Below, in pieces: positions 11,301-22,299 of a stretch of DNA of 64,000 nucleotides. Source of the DNA: Bettongia penicillata ogilbyi. Taxonomy: Eukaryota; Chordata; Mammalia; Diprotodontia; Potoroidae. The stretch is taken from assembly GCA_023548195.1 (NCBI GenBank), contig JAJHZJ010000577.1:518203-582202 (forward strand). The letters run 5' to 3'. The notes beneath the pieces are model-generated. The model worked only from the letters and a program-made list of their open reading frames with translations. It was not told the DNA's origin and did not search any database. The stretch's first letter is position 1, and each line of letters starts with the position of its first letter. Made by a program: the position numbers and the translations under genes.

Positions 11301-11747
11301 CTCCTCCTCACTGTCTGTGGGCTGAAAGCAACAGAAGCAACTGCTGCCCTTGCCACCACCACAGCCCAGTACTGGGGCTGGTCTGTGCTTTTCTCTCACC
11401 AGGTCCAACAGACATTTACTACTGATCTTCTAAGTTGTTTTTGGCATTTGTAGGTTGAGAAGTCTAGATACCATCACAGCTGCCAGTGATTCACTAACCT
11501 GAGACTTGCTCTAGGTTGCTAGGGCTCAGTCCATGATGGCACAGCCCAGGCTGGACTGCACTCCTCTCCCAGCCTGGTGCAGTAAATCTTTCCTGTTGAT
11601 CTTCTAGATTGTCTTGGGCATTTTACTCTGTATTTTTTTTGGGTTCTGCTGCTCTAGAATTTGTTTAGAGTCATTTTTGCAGGTAAATGGACGGGTTTGG
11701 GGAAGAACTCAAGCAAGTCCTTGCTTTTATTCAGCCACTTTGGCTCT
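8350..11747 (-). mobile_element. Old full-length HAL1 (half-L1) retrotransposon
   Basis: Read on the minus strand, the order is 5' terminus (11747, decayed 'gagccaaagtggctg'), a GC-richer 5' UTR of type 'aattctagagcagcagaac' to about 10,800, ORF1 (about 10,780-9,850, with coiled-coil, RRM and C-terminal parts all recognisable but full of stops), then a pyrimidine-rich (plus strand) 3' region with a TATG microsatellite. No ORF2 intervenes, which is the definition of HAL1. The copy is split by a solo LTR at 8514-8959, so the element itself is about 2.9 kb. The left limit is approximate because the 3' end is diverged and the A-tail is lost. It abuts an L1 3' end at 11752. Confidence 0.8.
8514..8959 (+). 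mobile_element. Solo LTR of an endogenous retrovirus
   Basis: A 446-bp insert begins TGTAAGGGAATTG and ends CACCCTAACA, so it has the TG...CA ends of an LTR. It is flanked by the direct repeat CCCCAT (8508-8513 and 8960-8965), a 6-bp target duplication. The interrupted HAL1 sequence reads through on both sides. A TATA-like 'agataaaagcacc' near 8804 lies upstream of an AATAAA near 8828, as expected for U3/R in plus orientation. No internal viral sequence is present, so this is the product of LTR-LTR recombination. The 6-bp duplication fits a betaretrovirus-like (class II) or ERVL-like origin; I cannot name the family. Confidence 0.85.
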
Positions 11748-11751
11748 TTCC

Positions 11752-12445
11752 CTTATATGTTCTAAAATGTGTATAGTAGCTCTCCTTGTGGTGGCAAAGA
11801 ATTGGAAATCACTGAGATGGCCACCAATTGGGCAGTAACTGAATAGGTTGTAGTATGTGATTGTAATAGAATATTATTGTGCTATAAGAAATGATGGGCC
11901 TGACGTTTTTAGAAAAACATGGATAGACTTTCATGAAATAATGAAGGGTGAAAAGAGCAGAAAAGAGAACATTGATACAGTTATAGCAATATTATTTTAA
12001 GAACAACTTTGAATGAGTTATTTTGACTTATGCAAATACCCAAATTAACTGCAAAGGACATATGAAGGAAGACACTATCTTTATCCAGAAAGAGAACTGA
12101 TAAATAGAAGTATATATGGGATGATTATACACACACATATACACATACACATACATATGTATATATATACATTATATGTATATACATTATATATTATATA
12201 TATACATATATACACACATATGTCTAATTATAGTCATCTATAGGGAGGGGAAGTGAAGAAAAAAGGAGAAAAAGAAAAAAGACATTAAAAAAGACATGAT
12301 AATTTTACTATGCACTTAAAATGGAATATCAATTTATAAATAATATATGTTCAGTTGCATGTGCAAAGATCTTTTTTATTATACTGTTATACAAATGTTT
12401 GTTTTATTCTGTAAATTAAAAATAAAATTAATAAAAAATTTTAAA
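11752..12445 (+). mobile_element. LINE-1 3' end (ORF2 C-terminus and 3' UTR)
   Basis: It starts with 'gtggtggcaaagaattggaa' and 'gccaccaattgggcagtaac', the end of marsupial L1 ORF2. A 3' UTR follows with an ATAC/TATA microsatellite (12120-12225), a 'gggaggggaagtg' purine tract and an AATAAAATTAATAAA end. It is 5'-truncated and starts where the HAL1 5' end stops. Confidence 0.8.
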
Positions 12446-12514
12446 AATTCAGCATCATGAACAAATCACTTAAATTATAATCACTTAGACTTTTTGTTTC
12501 AAAATAATTTTTAC

Positions 12515-12605
12515 ATAAGCTCCTTGAAGGTAGAGACTATTTTTGTTTAGGCTTTGCATTCCACAAAGCATAGATACTTAAATGTGAGGTTTTTTTTGAA
12601 TTGGA
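12515..12605 (+). mobile_element. L2/L3-type LINE 3' end fragment
   Basis: 'aagctccttgaaggtagaga' followed by 'ctatttttgtttaggctttg' and 'cacaaagcatagatacttaa' is the sense L2/L3 3' end. Confidence 0.6.
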
Positions 12606-12789
12606 TATGATACATAGCTCTGGGAGTCATCTGTGTTAAGTTGAACTCATGGGAGCAGATGCTGTTTCAAAGAAGGGAAGAAAGTTCACTTAAAACTCTC
12701 ATTTCTATCCTTATGAGGATGATGTTAATGCTTGCAATTTATGACTATGGCAAGAAATTAATTTGGGAGAAGTGATATGAAAACTATGA
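12606..12789. other. Unannotated stretch
   Basis: No repeat or gene is recognised. Confidence 0.3.
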
Positions 12790-13225
12790 GCCCCTTATGG
12801 TATCCTTGTGGACAAAATGGAGTTATATGAACTGGAGGATGGTGATTAATGAAATGATGTCTATATCTGCAGTGGAGGATTACATGAGGGCTCTGTCCTT
12901 GGTCCTCTTCTCTTCTTTATTTTATATTAACAACCTGAATCCAGACATAATATTTATATCAAATTTGAAGATGAAGCTGGCGTAGGTAGCTAATACACTA
13001 AATGACAGAATTGGGATTCAAAGAAATTTTAACAGGTTAAAATGGAGGGCTAAAGCTAGCAATGCAAATTTTAATCATTGTAAATGCCAGTTGCACTAGG
13101 ATTAAACAAAATAAGCTCCATAAGTAAAGGCGCCAGCAGATATAGCTAGAAAAAAGTTCAAGGGAAAAGATTACAGGAGAAAGGTTGATGGATTACAACC
13201 TCAAGATGAGTCAGAAATATGATGC
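12790..13225 (+). mobile_element. CR1-clade LINE fragment (RT C-terminal region)
   Basis: The sequence keeps the block order of the CR1/L3 ORF2 C-terminal region: 'gaattgggattcaaagaaat', 'gcaatgcaaattttaatcat', then 'gatgagtcagaaatatgatg' and 'gccacaaagaaagctaattc'. The last corresponds to the conserved MSQxxDxAxKKAN segment. Stops and indels are frequent. Confidence 0.6.
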
Positions 13226-13227
13226 GG

Positions 13228-13490
13228 CCACAAAGAAAGCTAATTCTCCTAGTTCTGCCCTCTAGGGTTGTGCAGACCAAATGTAATCCCTCTTCTATGT
13301 GACAATCCTTCAGAATTTTGAAGATGGTTATCATGTTCCTTTCAAAGTCTGCTTGAGGATAAAAATCCCCATTTTTTTTTTAGCTTAATATTATGTGATG
13401 TCATCTTGATAGCCTTCAGTTCCTGGGTTCTCACTTCTCTGGTACCTTCCAGTTTATCATAGTATCTTTAAAACTTTGATGTTGTCTTTG
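13228..13490 (-). mobile_element. CR1-clade LINE fragment, opposite orientation
   Basis: 'tgtgacaatccttcagaatt' followed by 'gaagatggttatcatgttcc' and a gap of 'aaaaatcccca' type reads as the reverse complement of the CR1 segment downstream of the RT. It directly follows a plus-strand CR1 piece, so the two face each other. Confidence 0.5.
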
Positions 13491-14284
13491 GCTCTTCCTT
13501 CTCTTTTTCTTCTCATATATCAAATCGATTATTTCTGAAGTATTTTTATTATTCATCCCTTCCTCCTTATTTTTAATACTTCTCTAAACTATTATAATTC
13601 AACACAGTTGTCTCTACAATGATGTCTGGAGATTCAAAAGGGGCCATGAGATGAACTATGGGCATATGCAAACCAGTAGAGTGAGGAAAAAACCCAACAA
13701 CATAGTTTCATCTAGAGGTGTTCAAGTAAATGTTTAACAACCAGTTCTGTAAAGGAAAAAAATGTGTGTGCAGCATTAATATTTTCTCCCTCACTTTATT
13801 AAACCCAGACAATCAACAAAATGATAAATCAAACCTTAATTTTTGATTGGTCCTCATAATCCTACTTGAGATGGCTCCACCATACCAGTGATGTTTATTT
13901 CCAAACCAACTCTACCATTTTTATGTATTATCACCCAACAGTCTTCCATTCCACTCTCCATTTGCTTATAGCTTAACCATAATATACTGTAGAAACTAGC
14001 ACAAACTTCTTGGATGCTGGTAGGAAAATTCCATTCTTTCCTCAGTGTACCCCACACCCTACCCCCTGATCATCTCTGTGCTGTTGTTCCCTTGGATAGC
14101 TCTGGGCTCTGGGGAAGTGGTTTGTGAGTTAGAACTTTGCTACCCTTTCGAGCTTCATGACATAGAATGAGTCATTTAGGCTGAGCAATCATGGATGGGT
14201 TGCAGTTTATATAAGAATCTCAATATCTTTTTCATTTCAAACCCACTCGTCTTCCAACCTTCCATATTTCTATCAGAAGCATCA
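13491..14284. other. Unannotated stretch
   Basis: A 'gtttaacaaccagttctg' motif near 13732 resembles an old DNA-transposon end, but no partner end was found. No gene is seen. Confidence 0.3.
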
Positions 14285-14650
14285 CCATCCTTCCAGGTTC
14301 CATGTTAACAACGTTGATCTTTTGTGATTTCTCATGCTCCTTCAAATCACATAGCAAATCAATGGCCAAATGTTGTTTTTACTTTCTTACCATCTCATAT
14401 CTGTTTTCTTCTCTCAACTCATACAGTCATCACAGTTCCAGCCCTCAACACTTATCACTTGGACTATAGACACTATTGCCTGAAGTCTCTTCTCTCTCCA
14501 TTCCATCTTCCCTTTACCTGCCAAAGTGATTTTTCTAAAGTGCATGTCAGACCATGTTATTGTCCATTCAATAGTGGATTCCTATTACCTTTAGGATCAA
14601 ATATAAACTCCTCTCTGTGATATTTAAATCCCTTCCCAACTTGACCCTAA
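14285..14650 (+). mobile_element. L2/L3 LINE fragment, first part
   Basis: Sense L2/L3 ORF2 3' sequence: 'cagccctcaacacttatcac', 'tgcatgtcagaccatgttat' and 'ggatcaaatataaactcctc'. It continues at 15005 after a foreign insert, with the 3' end at about 15375. The 98-codon frame at 14324-14620 is part of this LINE, not a gene. Confidence 0.7.
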
Positions 14651-14659
14651 CCTACTTTT

Positions 14660-15000
14660 GAATGAATTAACGAAAAAAAATGCTTAATAATTACCATAGA
14701 TTAAGTATTGCACCTAGCATTAGGGATAGAAAAACAAGTAAGCAAAACAATCCCAGCATTCAAAGCACCCTACTAATGGGAGAAAGCAATCCATAAAAGG
14801 GACTTAGAAAGAGTATGGTAGAGTACAAGAGCAGTAGCATCATTTGAAATGACCAGTACAGGATGTGGAGTCCTGTTTCTGCTTTAGATAAGGTCACTTA
14901 TCAGAGCTTAGGGTTCCATGGCCAAAGTCCAGATTTCTGGGAAAGTTCATTGAGGAGGATGGCCAGAGTACACACGCCATGGTCACAGAGTGGCATTATT
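14660..15000 (-). mobile_element. L3/MIR-type antisense insert
   Basis: 'attaagtattgcacctagca' and 'caatcccagcattcaaagca' resemble the antisense L2/L3 3' end, followed by an 'aaagggacttagaaag' stretch. It interrupts the plus-strand L2/L3 copy. Confidence 0.45.
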
Positions 15001-15004
15001 ATGC

Positions 15005-15375
15005 TTTACTACTCTTTTGTCCAGCCAAATTAGAACTCTTGCTGTTTGTCACACATAACAGTCCCTCTGCCATCTCCATGCTTTTGTTTTAACTGTCCCT
15101 CATGCCTATAATGTATTCATTCTTAATCTCTGTCATTTAGAATCTGTTGTTTCCTCCAAGTTTCAATTCACTTACCTACTTCAATTCACTACCTTATTTA
15201 TCAAGGCTTTTCCTGATCCCTTCCCCTCCAGTTCCCAATGCTCTCCCTATAAATGCTGTATGCACTTATTTGTGTGCACATTGTCTCCTACAGAATTCTA
15301 ACTCTCTGAAGGAAGGGATTTGCATTTTTTTCCTCAAATACTCAATGTTCAGCATTGTGCTTGGCATGTAGAACA
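15005..15375 (+). mobile_element. L2/L3 LINE fragment, 3' part
   Basis: 'cttgctgtttgtcacacata', 'tcatgcctataatgtattca', 'aaggcttttcctgatccctt' and the 3' terminus 'gtgcttggcatgtagaacat' follow the order of the L2/L3 3' region. The 74-codon frame at 15147 lies within it. Confidence 0.7.
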
Positions 15376-15379
15376 TGAA

Positions 15380-15720
15380 ATAAAAATAAGGTTTTACTAT
15401 ATCTTTTGTTTTTACATTGCCTACTTCTCTTTCCTCGATATCTTCCCCCCACTCTATTCTAGAAAGACATGATAAAATTTTTAAGAGGAAGAGGAAAAAA
15501 TCAGCAAAAATAATCCACACTCATGAAAAAAATCTAACAGTAAATACAATATTCCACCTCCCGTGGGGAAGACACATCTTGTCATTTGGACAAGATCTTG
15601 GGACTCACCTTGCTCTTTATAATTTTACAAGACACAGTTCTAACTTAGTTGTGGCTGTTCTTTCCACTTACACTGTAGTAGTCATTGTGTATGTATTTTT
15701 CCTGTATATATTTCATTTTC
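15380..15720 (-). mobile_element. LINE-1 3' UTR fragment
   Basis: The plus strand shows 'ttttacattgcctacttctc', 'aatccacactcatgaaaaaa' and 'gtagtcattgtgtatgtatt', the antisense of a marsupial L1 3' UTR related to 4120-4880. The frames at 15266 (minus) and 15417 (plus) are artefacts. Confidence 0.6.
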
Positions 15721-16969
15721 TTTTCAATTAATAAGAATGTATTTCTATACCAAACTATTTTCTACCTTTCTTTCATCAATTCAAATGAAAGTAAAGTTCA
15801 AGTTATGCCTACTCTCCTTTCCTCTTTTGTATAGGTTTCTACTTTCATACTTATGATAAGAGATGAGTTCCCAAGTTTCTCCCTCTTTCTCATCTAAGTG
15901 CATTTTTCCCCTTCCCTTCTCTTTCAGAATTTTTGTCTTATTTAACACTGTGTTAAAACTGCATCTAACTCTGGTTCCCTTGCTCCACCATTAGCTCGTA
16001 TAATAAATAAATTTATAAATAGTATAAAGTAGTAATAGTAGGAAGTAAGATTCCAAAGGGAAACCTAAGAGTCCCTTAGAGACTACCCTATAAACTAAGA
16101 AATTGTACCAGTTACTTGCAAACTGTCTCATAAGTTAGGGAAGCATAGTAGCTATTGGAAACTATTTCGTGAATTAACCAAGGTCACAACCTGAGGTTAT
16201 TTGCTAAATTCAGGACAACCAGCTAGGCTTTACCGTAAGGGCCCCTCAGTCTTGCCAAGTGCCCATAGTCATAAGTTCCAGGCATGTGCAATAAGACCAG
16301 CTGGACACCAGTAAAGTATTATATCAATGAAATAACACTAAGGTATTATTGATAACTTTGAAATGATGTGGCTATGTTAATGAATTAACCTGAAAGTTAA
16401 TAAATAACAGTTTGTCCCCCAACAGACTATAAAATCCTATAAAAATGATAACCCAAATTCCTGCCCAAAGCACTTTTCCATCTGCTATGGGTCCACACTT
16501 CCCAAGTGCTTCCAACTTCTAATCCACAGTTTTGTATGTGACCTTCTGTGTCTTTCCCTCTCCTTCTCTCACTCTCCCCCTATCCCATCCCCACATTGCT
16601 TGCCTCTCTACTCTCTGTGCCTTATTCAAATGTCATTGAAGCATCATTTTATGCTTGCTGTCATCATAATCTTTCCTGGCCAGTATCCAAAAAAAAAAAA
16701 AAAAACAAAAACAGGCTTGCCTTCCCCTTCCTAGACCCAGAGGAAACTCCTAGCAGCCCTATTCCTTTGATAATAGACTGGGAGTACCAGGTCTGAGTTT
16801 GTAAGCTATTTATAGCCACTCCTAACCTTGAATGAGCTGGGAGAAATTAATTTGTGAGTGGAAAGCAAGGGTTGATAGCTGAACTTTGTATTCCCTTCCA
16901 GATGATTTTTAAAAATCCTTTTCACAATAATTCAATTAATAATTCCATAAATTTGTGGATAATTCAAAC
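15721..16969. other. Unannotated stretch with possible old LTR
   Basis: Positions 16010-16690 contain 'gactataaaatcctataaaa' (16426) and a pyrimidine-rich tail running into (A)n at 16690-16706, reminiscent of an LTR promoter region. No TG/CA ends or target duplication could be placed, so no element is claimed. The rest is unrecognised. Confidence 0.3.
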
Positions 16970-17724
16970 TCCCTCTATGACCTAATGACTCAGGGGACAT
17001 TCATCATCTTCATCTCATTAGGATGTAAATATTTCATCCTTGTATAGTTCCTTTGGATTGTTCATTTATATTTTCTTTTGATTCACATTCATATTTTAAA
17101 ATTCCTATTCAACTTTGATCTCATTATTAATATTTAGAAGTCCTCTATTTTGTTTAAAATGCATTTTTTTTCTCTTACAGGATTATCCTTAGTCTAGTTG
17201 GGTAAATTGTTACTGATTGTTAAGTCTGTATGTTTTGTCTTCTGGGATATCACATTACAGGCTCTTTGTTGATCGATTGTGGTAGCTATTAACTCTTGTG
17301 TTATTTTGACTCTATTTGGTACCCCAATTTTTCTTTTGCTTGTTTGCCATGTGTTTTTTCCCTTGACCTCAAAACTCTAGATTTTAGCTGTAATATTCCT
17401 GAGAGTTTTAATTTTATAATTTCTTTTAGGAAATCATCAATGCATTCTTTCTATTTTCACATTGTTCTCTTGATCTCATAGGTCTGAGCAATTTTCTGTC
17501 ATGGTTTCTTGAAATATGAGGTCCAGGCTTTTCTTTGTAGGCATACTTGCAGGTGGTACAATGATCCTTAAACTATCTCTCCTTATCTCTTATTTTCATG
17601 GTCGCTTGTTTTTGATAAGAGATACCTTAAAATTCTTATATTTTTTTCAATCTTTTCATTTTGTTTTAATATCTGTTTTTTTTTTTTTTGTGAAGTCATT
17701 CGTTTCTGTTTGACCTATTTCAGT

Positions 17725-17915
17725 ATTCAACTAAGTATAAGCTGGAGGGTCAAATCTGGCCCTCTGCCTGTTTTTGCCTGGCCCTTGACCTAGGAATATT
17801 TTAAAAAGATAGTAACATTTTATTTTAACATGTAAAAACCATTCATAGCTAGCAGCATGTAAAAACAGAAGCCAGATCAGGTTTGACCCCTGGGCTATAG
17901 TTTGTCAATTCCTCA
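17725..17915. mobile_element. hAT-type MITE with long inverted arms
   Basis: The left arm 'gggtcaaatctggccctctg' plus 'cctgtttttg' is mirrored by the right arm, whose reverse complement reads 'gggtcaaacctgatctggct' plus 'tctgttttta'. Such long imperfect arms with 'gtcaaatctggccc' are typical of non-autonomous hAT elements. It lies inside an ancient ORF1 copy. Confidence 0.65.
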
Positions 17916-18037
17916 TCTATTTTACTCTTCAAGATGTCTTACTTGCATAAGGTTCCTCTTATGGAACTTAAACTTTGAATTCTTCTTTCAAATCTTTTTA
18001 CTCCATAGCTCTTATTCCATTTCCAATTTTTTCTTCT

Positions 18038-18172
18038 ATTGCTTTCATTTCATATATAATATCATTTTAAACTCTAAAAAATATTTTGCATCATTTCTTG
18101 CTTTCATTTTTATTGCTTTCATTTCATATATAATATCATTTTAAACTCTAAAAATATTTTGCATCATTTCTT
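18038..18172. repeat. Tandem duplication, 74-bp period
   Basis: The segment starting 'attgctttcatttcatatat' at 18038 recurs at 18112. The overlapping 60 bases differ only in one A-run (six versus five A). It falls in the coiled-coil-encoding part of the decayed ORF1. Confidence 0.9.
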
Positions 18173-18589
18173 CAAGCAATTCTAACTAATTTTGTGGTCA
18201 TGGTATTTTTCTCTGAAACTTTACTTGAAAGTATTTTGCAGTTGTTCTTCTCTTCTGGGTTTGTGTCTTGAGCATCCCCAGCACTGTTACAGACCTTCAC
18301 AGTCAGTGAACTTATTTACTCATTTTTCCATCATGCCTTCCTTTCCGAGGAAACTCATCATTGGGAAATCTTATTATGCTGAAAGTCTGATACATTTCAT
18401 CAATACCCTCTGCCTCTCTGATTGAATTCTTTGCTTGAAGGGCAGGTTCATGTTTTCTAGTGCCTCTATTTAAAGAGGAGGTTCAACACATTTTCCCCCT
18501 ATTTTCACCAGCTGTACTGCTTTTAGACTTCTCTGGAAGTCTAAATCATCATGCCCCCACACCGGATACATTCATCCCTTTCCCCTCCT

Positions 18590-18755
18590 TACTGCCAGAC
18601 TTTTCACTCTTTCTTTTGTATGTCTTCTCCCATTAGATTGTAAGTTCCTTGAAGACAGAGACTGTCTTTGCTTTTTATTTGAATTTCTGTCCCCACTGCT
18701 TAGCACAGAGCCTGGCACAAAGGAGGTGCATATCATCTATTGACTGATTGAATTT
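18590..18755 (+). mobile_element. L2/L3-type LINE 3' end
   Basis: 'cccattagattgtaagttcc', 'ttgaagacagagactgtctt' and 'gcacagagcctggcacaaag' are the sense L2/L3 3' terminus. Confidence 0.8.
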
Positions 18756-19430
18756 TCCAGCCTTACTTTCCAGGTTGAGACTATGTTGTGGCTTGGCCTG
18801 AGCACTCCTAGAGAATGTGCTAGGGCTTTATCTGGTCCCAATTTGCATACTCTAAGCTCCTATTGCTGTTTTCTGCCAATATTGTGTGCTGTGCTCTTTA
18901 AGGATCACTGAAATGACTTAGGCCAGGGAGTTATAAACTTTCAGTGGATTCCAAGCAGTCTAATCTTAGGCCTGGTGTGATCCCTGCCCTGATGGACATT
19001 TCAAGCTATCACCCCCAGTTTGGGCTTAGGTAACACAACTGTAAATTTGCGTAAGAGTGGAGCATCAGGGAATATTTGCTGACCCTAACCCCTGTCTCAT
19101 AGCTGAAAGGTTTTGCGGATTCAGAGTGACAGAACTATAGACTTTTCCCTGGCCTGAGCCTGAGGTGTGAATTCGATATACCACTATGAGATTAGAGTGA
19201 TAGTATAGCTGCCCAGCCCCTCACCTAAACCTAAGTTTATCAACAATTCTCTGAAATCAGAGTGAATTCTCAGCAGGCCATTCCTCTCTCTCCTCCCCAC
19301 AGTTCCTTCCCTGATAACTTCCTTGTGGGAAAAATTCATGATCTGCTCTAGGAAAATGACCAGATGAGGTTCCTCCTTTGATTTCCTCACTATTACTTAG
19401 TTTGGCATCTTTCTTAGACCTTTGTTAGAA

Positions 19431-19734
19431 TATTTATGGAGAGAACTGGGGTGTAATGCTTAATCTTATTCTAAAATTTTTATTAATTCTCCCAGACCTT
19501 GTATTGTCAACAAAAGCAGAACAATTTAATTATTGAATGCGAGAAATATAACAACCCTGGTAGCAAAAACTGTCAGAAATGTCAATTCCCTCACTTCCAT
19601 TTATTCCCTAGGATGAAGTTTCACTCTTTACTTACTCCCCTATAGCCACCAAGTTGAAGGAAGAGAATTGAGAGCTTAGTTTTTTTAGTATAAACTTCTC
19701 ATGTGCCCTTGCCATAGGGTTGGTCAATAGGAGA
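19431..19734. other. Unannotated stretch
   Basis: No repeat or gene is recognised. Confidence 0.3.
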
Positions 19735-19956
19735 AGGTCATAGGAATAGGTGTAGAAGTTGGGACACCCTGAGTTCTAATCCTGCCTCAAAGTCTACTAG
19801 CTTTGTGATGCTGGGTAAAGAAATTTAACTTCCTTAGACTCATTAAAATGCAAATAATAATAATTCCTTAACAGTGGTTATAAGGATCAAATGAAATAAT
19901 ACATGTAATACACATTGAAAACCACAAAGAGTTACATAAATATTGTCTATCACTAT
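19735..19956 (+). mobile_element. MIR-type SINE
   Basis: 'gagttctaatcctgcctcaa', 'ctttgtgatgctgggtaaag' and the 3' part 'tataaggatcaaatgaaata' follow the MIR order. Its 3' end runs into the trinucleotide array. Confidence 0.75.
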
Positions 19957-19963
19957 TAGTAGC

Positions 19964-20001
<38 letters not shown>

Positions 20002-20102
20002 TAGTGGTGGTGGTGGTGGTGGTGGTGGTGGTGGTGGTGGTGGTGGTGGTGATGGTGGTGGTGATGGTGGTGGTGGTGGTGGTGATGGTGGTTGTGGTGG
20101 TA
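19957..20102. repeat. (AGT)n-(GGT)n trinucleotide array
   Basis: About 146 bp of AGT repeats change into GGT repeats with scattered GAT units. Open frames across it translate to poly-Ser/Gly, poly-Thr or poly-His and are not genes. It begins exactly at a MIR 3' end. Confidence 0.97.
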
Positions 20103-20539
20103 GACATTTACATCACTTGCCAGGGAAATAGGTGATAAAGCACAGGAGATGACATCCCTGTCATCCCAAGTCATCCTAAGAATGGTTAAGTAAAGGAATT
20201 AGTGCAAGTTTTTCTATCTGACTCTGATGGCTGCTGGAAAATCATCCTCTACATTAATTGGCTCCCTGCCATCAAATGATTCTGGCTGTTCCTCTTGACA
20301 GGACAAGCATGTCACTCACCCAGATGTGTCACTCTCATTAGAATGGGATATTCTTACATACGTGGGCCAGAAAAAAGACAAGGCAAATGTACCTGGTCAT
20401 GTTAGCCCATCTCTGCCCCATGCCCTGTCTTCTTTCTAATTATATTTGACTTTGTCTCCAGTCACATCTAATCCAGTGTTTCATTCATTGGCAGTCATTC
20501 AGAAAAATCAAAAGTTTTGAGTCAGACTCCTATTAAGAA
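20103..20539. other. Unannotated stretch
   Basis: Unique-looking sequence with no ORF of note. Confidence 0.3.
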
Positions 20540-20690
20540 CTTTCTTACACAAAGTCAATTGTACATATTCTCATAAGAATCCTTTTGAGGTTGATACTAC
20601 TGGTATGATGTCCATTTTACAGATGAGTACACTGAGGCTCACTGAAGCAGAATTCAAGCCTAGGTCTTTTCTGATTCCAAATTAAATGTT
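20540..20690 (-). mobile_element. MIR-type SINE fragment
   Basis: 'atgtccattttacagatgag' followed by 'tacactgaggctcactgaag' and 'gaattcaagcctaggtcttt' is the antisense MIR core. Confidence 0.75.
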
Positions 20691-21199
20691 TTGTTGTTCA
20701 ATACATACTTTGATTTATTTAGACACAAAGTTCTTAATGACAGTGGTTGAAATATGAATCAAGTCTCCAGAATCTTTGTTCAGTATGTGAAAACAAGCAA
20801 AATGTGTTTTCAATGGTATTGAATACTGCATGAAGCTTAATAAAGTCTCTGCTTCTTATCCCACTGCCTCCCCCCCAAAAAAAATGACTTATCCAAAGAC
20901 TTGGTATATAATCATGGTCCATTGACTTTTGTCTACTTGGTTTTGAATTTCCCTTAACAAGAGACAGGAGTTACGTATGACATTTTAGTGGTCCCAACCA
21001 GAATTTTCCTTTCCTAGACTTGGGATGCAGATCTCTAAATTTGCTAGTAGTAATCTCTTAGAGTTACTGTTATAAATCCAAGATCCTGTTTCTTTTTTAT
21101 CTAGCCAAACTAAGTAGCTCCAGTTGTAGAAGTGGGTTATTGAGGTTCAACAGACAACTCCCACCCCTCCTCAATATTTTGTCTTATATAATTTCAACA
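20691..21199. other. Unannotated stretch
   Basis: No repeat or gene is recognised. Confidence 0.3.
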
Positions 21200-21356
21200 T
21201 TTATTTTTCTTTATGTGTATATATGCATGCATGCACATATATATAAGTACATATGTACATATACATGTGTATACATATACCCATGTATATATGCACATAT
21301 AAACATATAAGTACATATACAAGTATGTAAACTATGTGTATGCACATGTGTGTGTG

Positions 21357-21387
<31 letters not shown>

Positions 21388-21390
21388 GCT
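21200..21390. repeat. (TA)n/(TACA)n microsatellite
   Basis: Alternating purine-pyrimidine TATG/CATA sequence ends in two TA runs (21358-21388). Confidence 0.9.
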
Positions 21391-22299
21391 TATTTTTCTC
21401 CTCTCAAAGAAATCTCATTTTAGGAAATGTGGCCTTTATTACAGGGCAACCTGTATTTAATTCAGCACAATAACTTATGATAATCATAGTTGTGATAACT
21501 GTAGAAAACCAATTATAATTAAGAGCAATTTTTTCTCTGAATAACGGATCCAAATGTATAATAGTTTTGGGGGCTCTAAGGGTTATTTACACTTGTTAGA
21601 CTAAAAGTTCAATTTATTTTCAACACCATTGTTGCCAGTGTTTTCCGCCATGCCATAATAACCCCAGTTGGCAGAAATGTCAACAGGAAGTACAGTACAA
21701 AACTATGATTTTGATTATTGACTTTGTACTTCACATCTGTGCCAGCCTCACAACTGGCACTGAAGAAAGGTCTTATCAAATCTCTACATGGAAGATGAAA
21801 GGAAGGAGATGAAAGAAGCTAGCTTCTTTTAATGATCTAAGTGAATTCCATCCTACTCCCACTGGAGGTGGGGAGTCATTAGAGATGGTTTGAAGTCTTC
21901 TTGGATCTATTTTCCTTCCATCTTATATACAGCTAAAGGCTGGGGGCAGGGGAAGGGCAGAATGAGTATCACCCATAGCAAGAGTTGGGTAGTGTGGTAA
22001 TCATTAGCATCATCACTAACAAGAGAGATATTGACAGAAATTTGGAGTCCTGTGAGAGGAAGCTGGAAAATGAAATACTGGGTTAATAGCACCCTTGACT
22101 TTTGGCCAATATTTTCTGATAGAGACATAATTCAATCCTTCCCAGATAGTGCTTGCTGGGAAATGGCATCCCAAAACAATTCAGGGAATTTATATAAGCT
22201 AATCCAAACTGATCCTTTCTGTGCACCCCAGCAAGGGGCAAAAAGGAGGTCACTTGGCGTTAGTGAGTGTATGTACTTAGTTACTTTTCCCCAAACCAC
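21391..22299. other. Unannotated stretch
   Basis: No repeat is recognised. Frames of 73 codons (minus) and 93 codons (plus) around 21907-22312 overlap one another and look like chance. Confidence 0.3.

Larger units (their letters stand above)
16970..19430 (-). mobile_element. Ancient HAL1/L1 ORF1 and 5' UTR remnant
   Basis: The plus-strand block order 3'->5' matches the other HAL1 copies: a post-ORF1 segment with 'ggatgtaaatatttcatcct' (17022), a C-terminal segment (17220-17440, 'taatattcctgagagtttta'), an RRM-region segment (17500-17600, 'gaggtccaggcttttctttg'), the coiled-coil segment (17600-18230), then 5' UTR-like sequence to about 19430. The copy is heavily decayed and interrupted by a hAT MITE (17725-17915) and an L2/L3 3' end (18590-18755). 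ORF2 sequence is not seen. Assignment of 18770-19430 as its 5' UTR is tentative. Confidence 0.55.

Noticed and set aside
16010..16710. Possible LTR with TATA-like box and (A)n
   Set aside because: No TG/CA ends and no target duplication could be located. The (A)n run may equally be a SINE or LINE tail.
19868..20174. Poly-His, poly-Thr and poly-Gly/Ser frames
   Set aside because: Translations of the AGT/GGT trinucleotide array, with no flanking coding signal.
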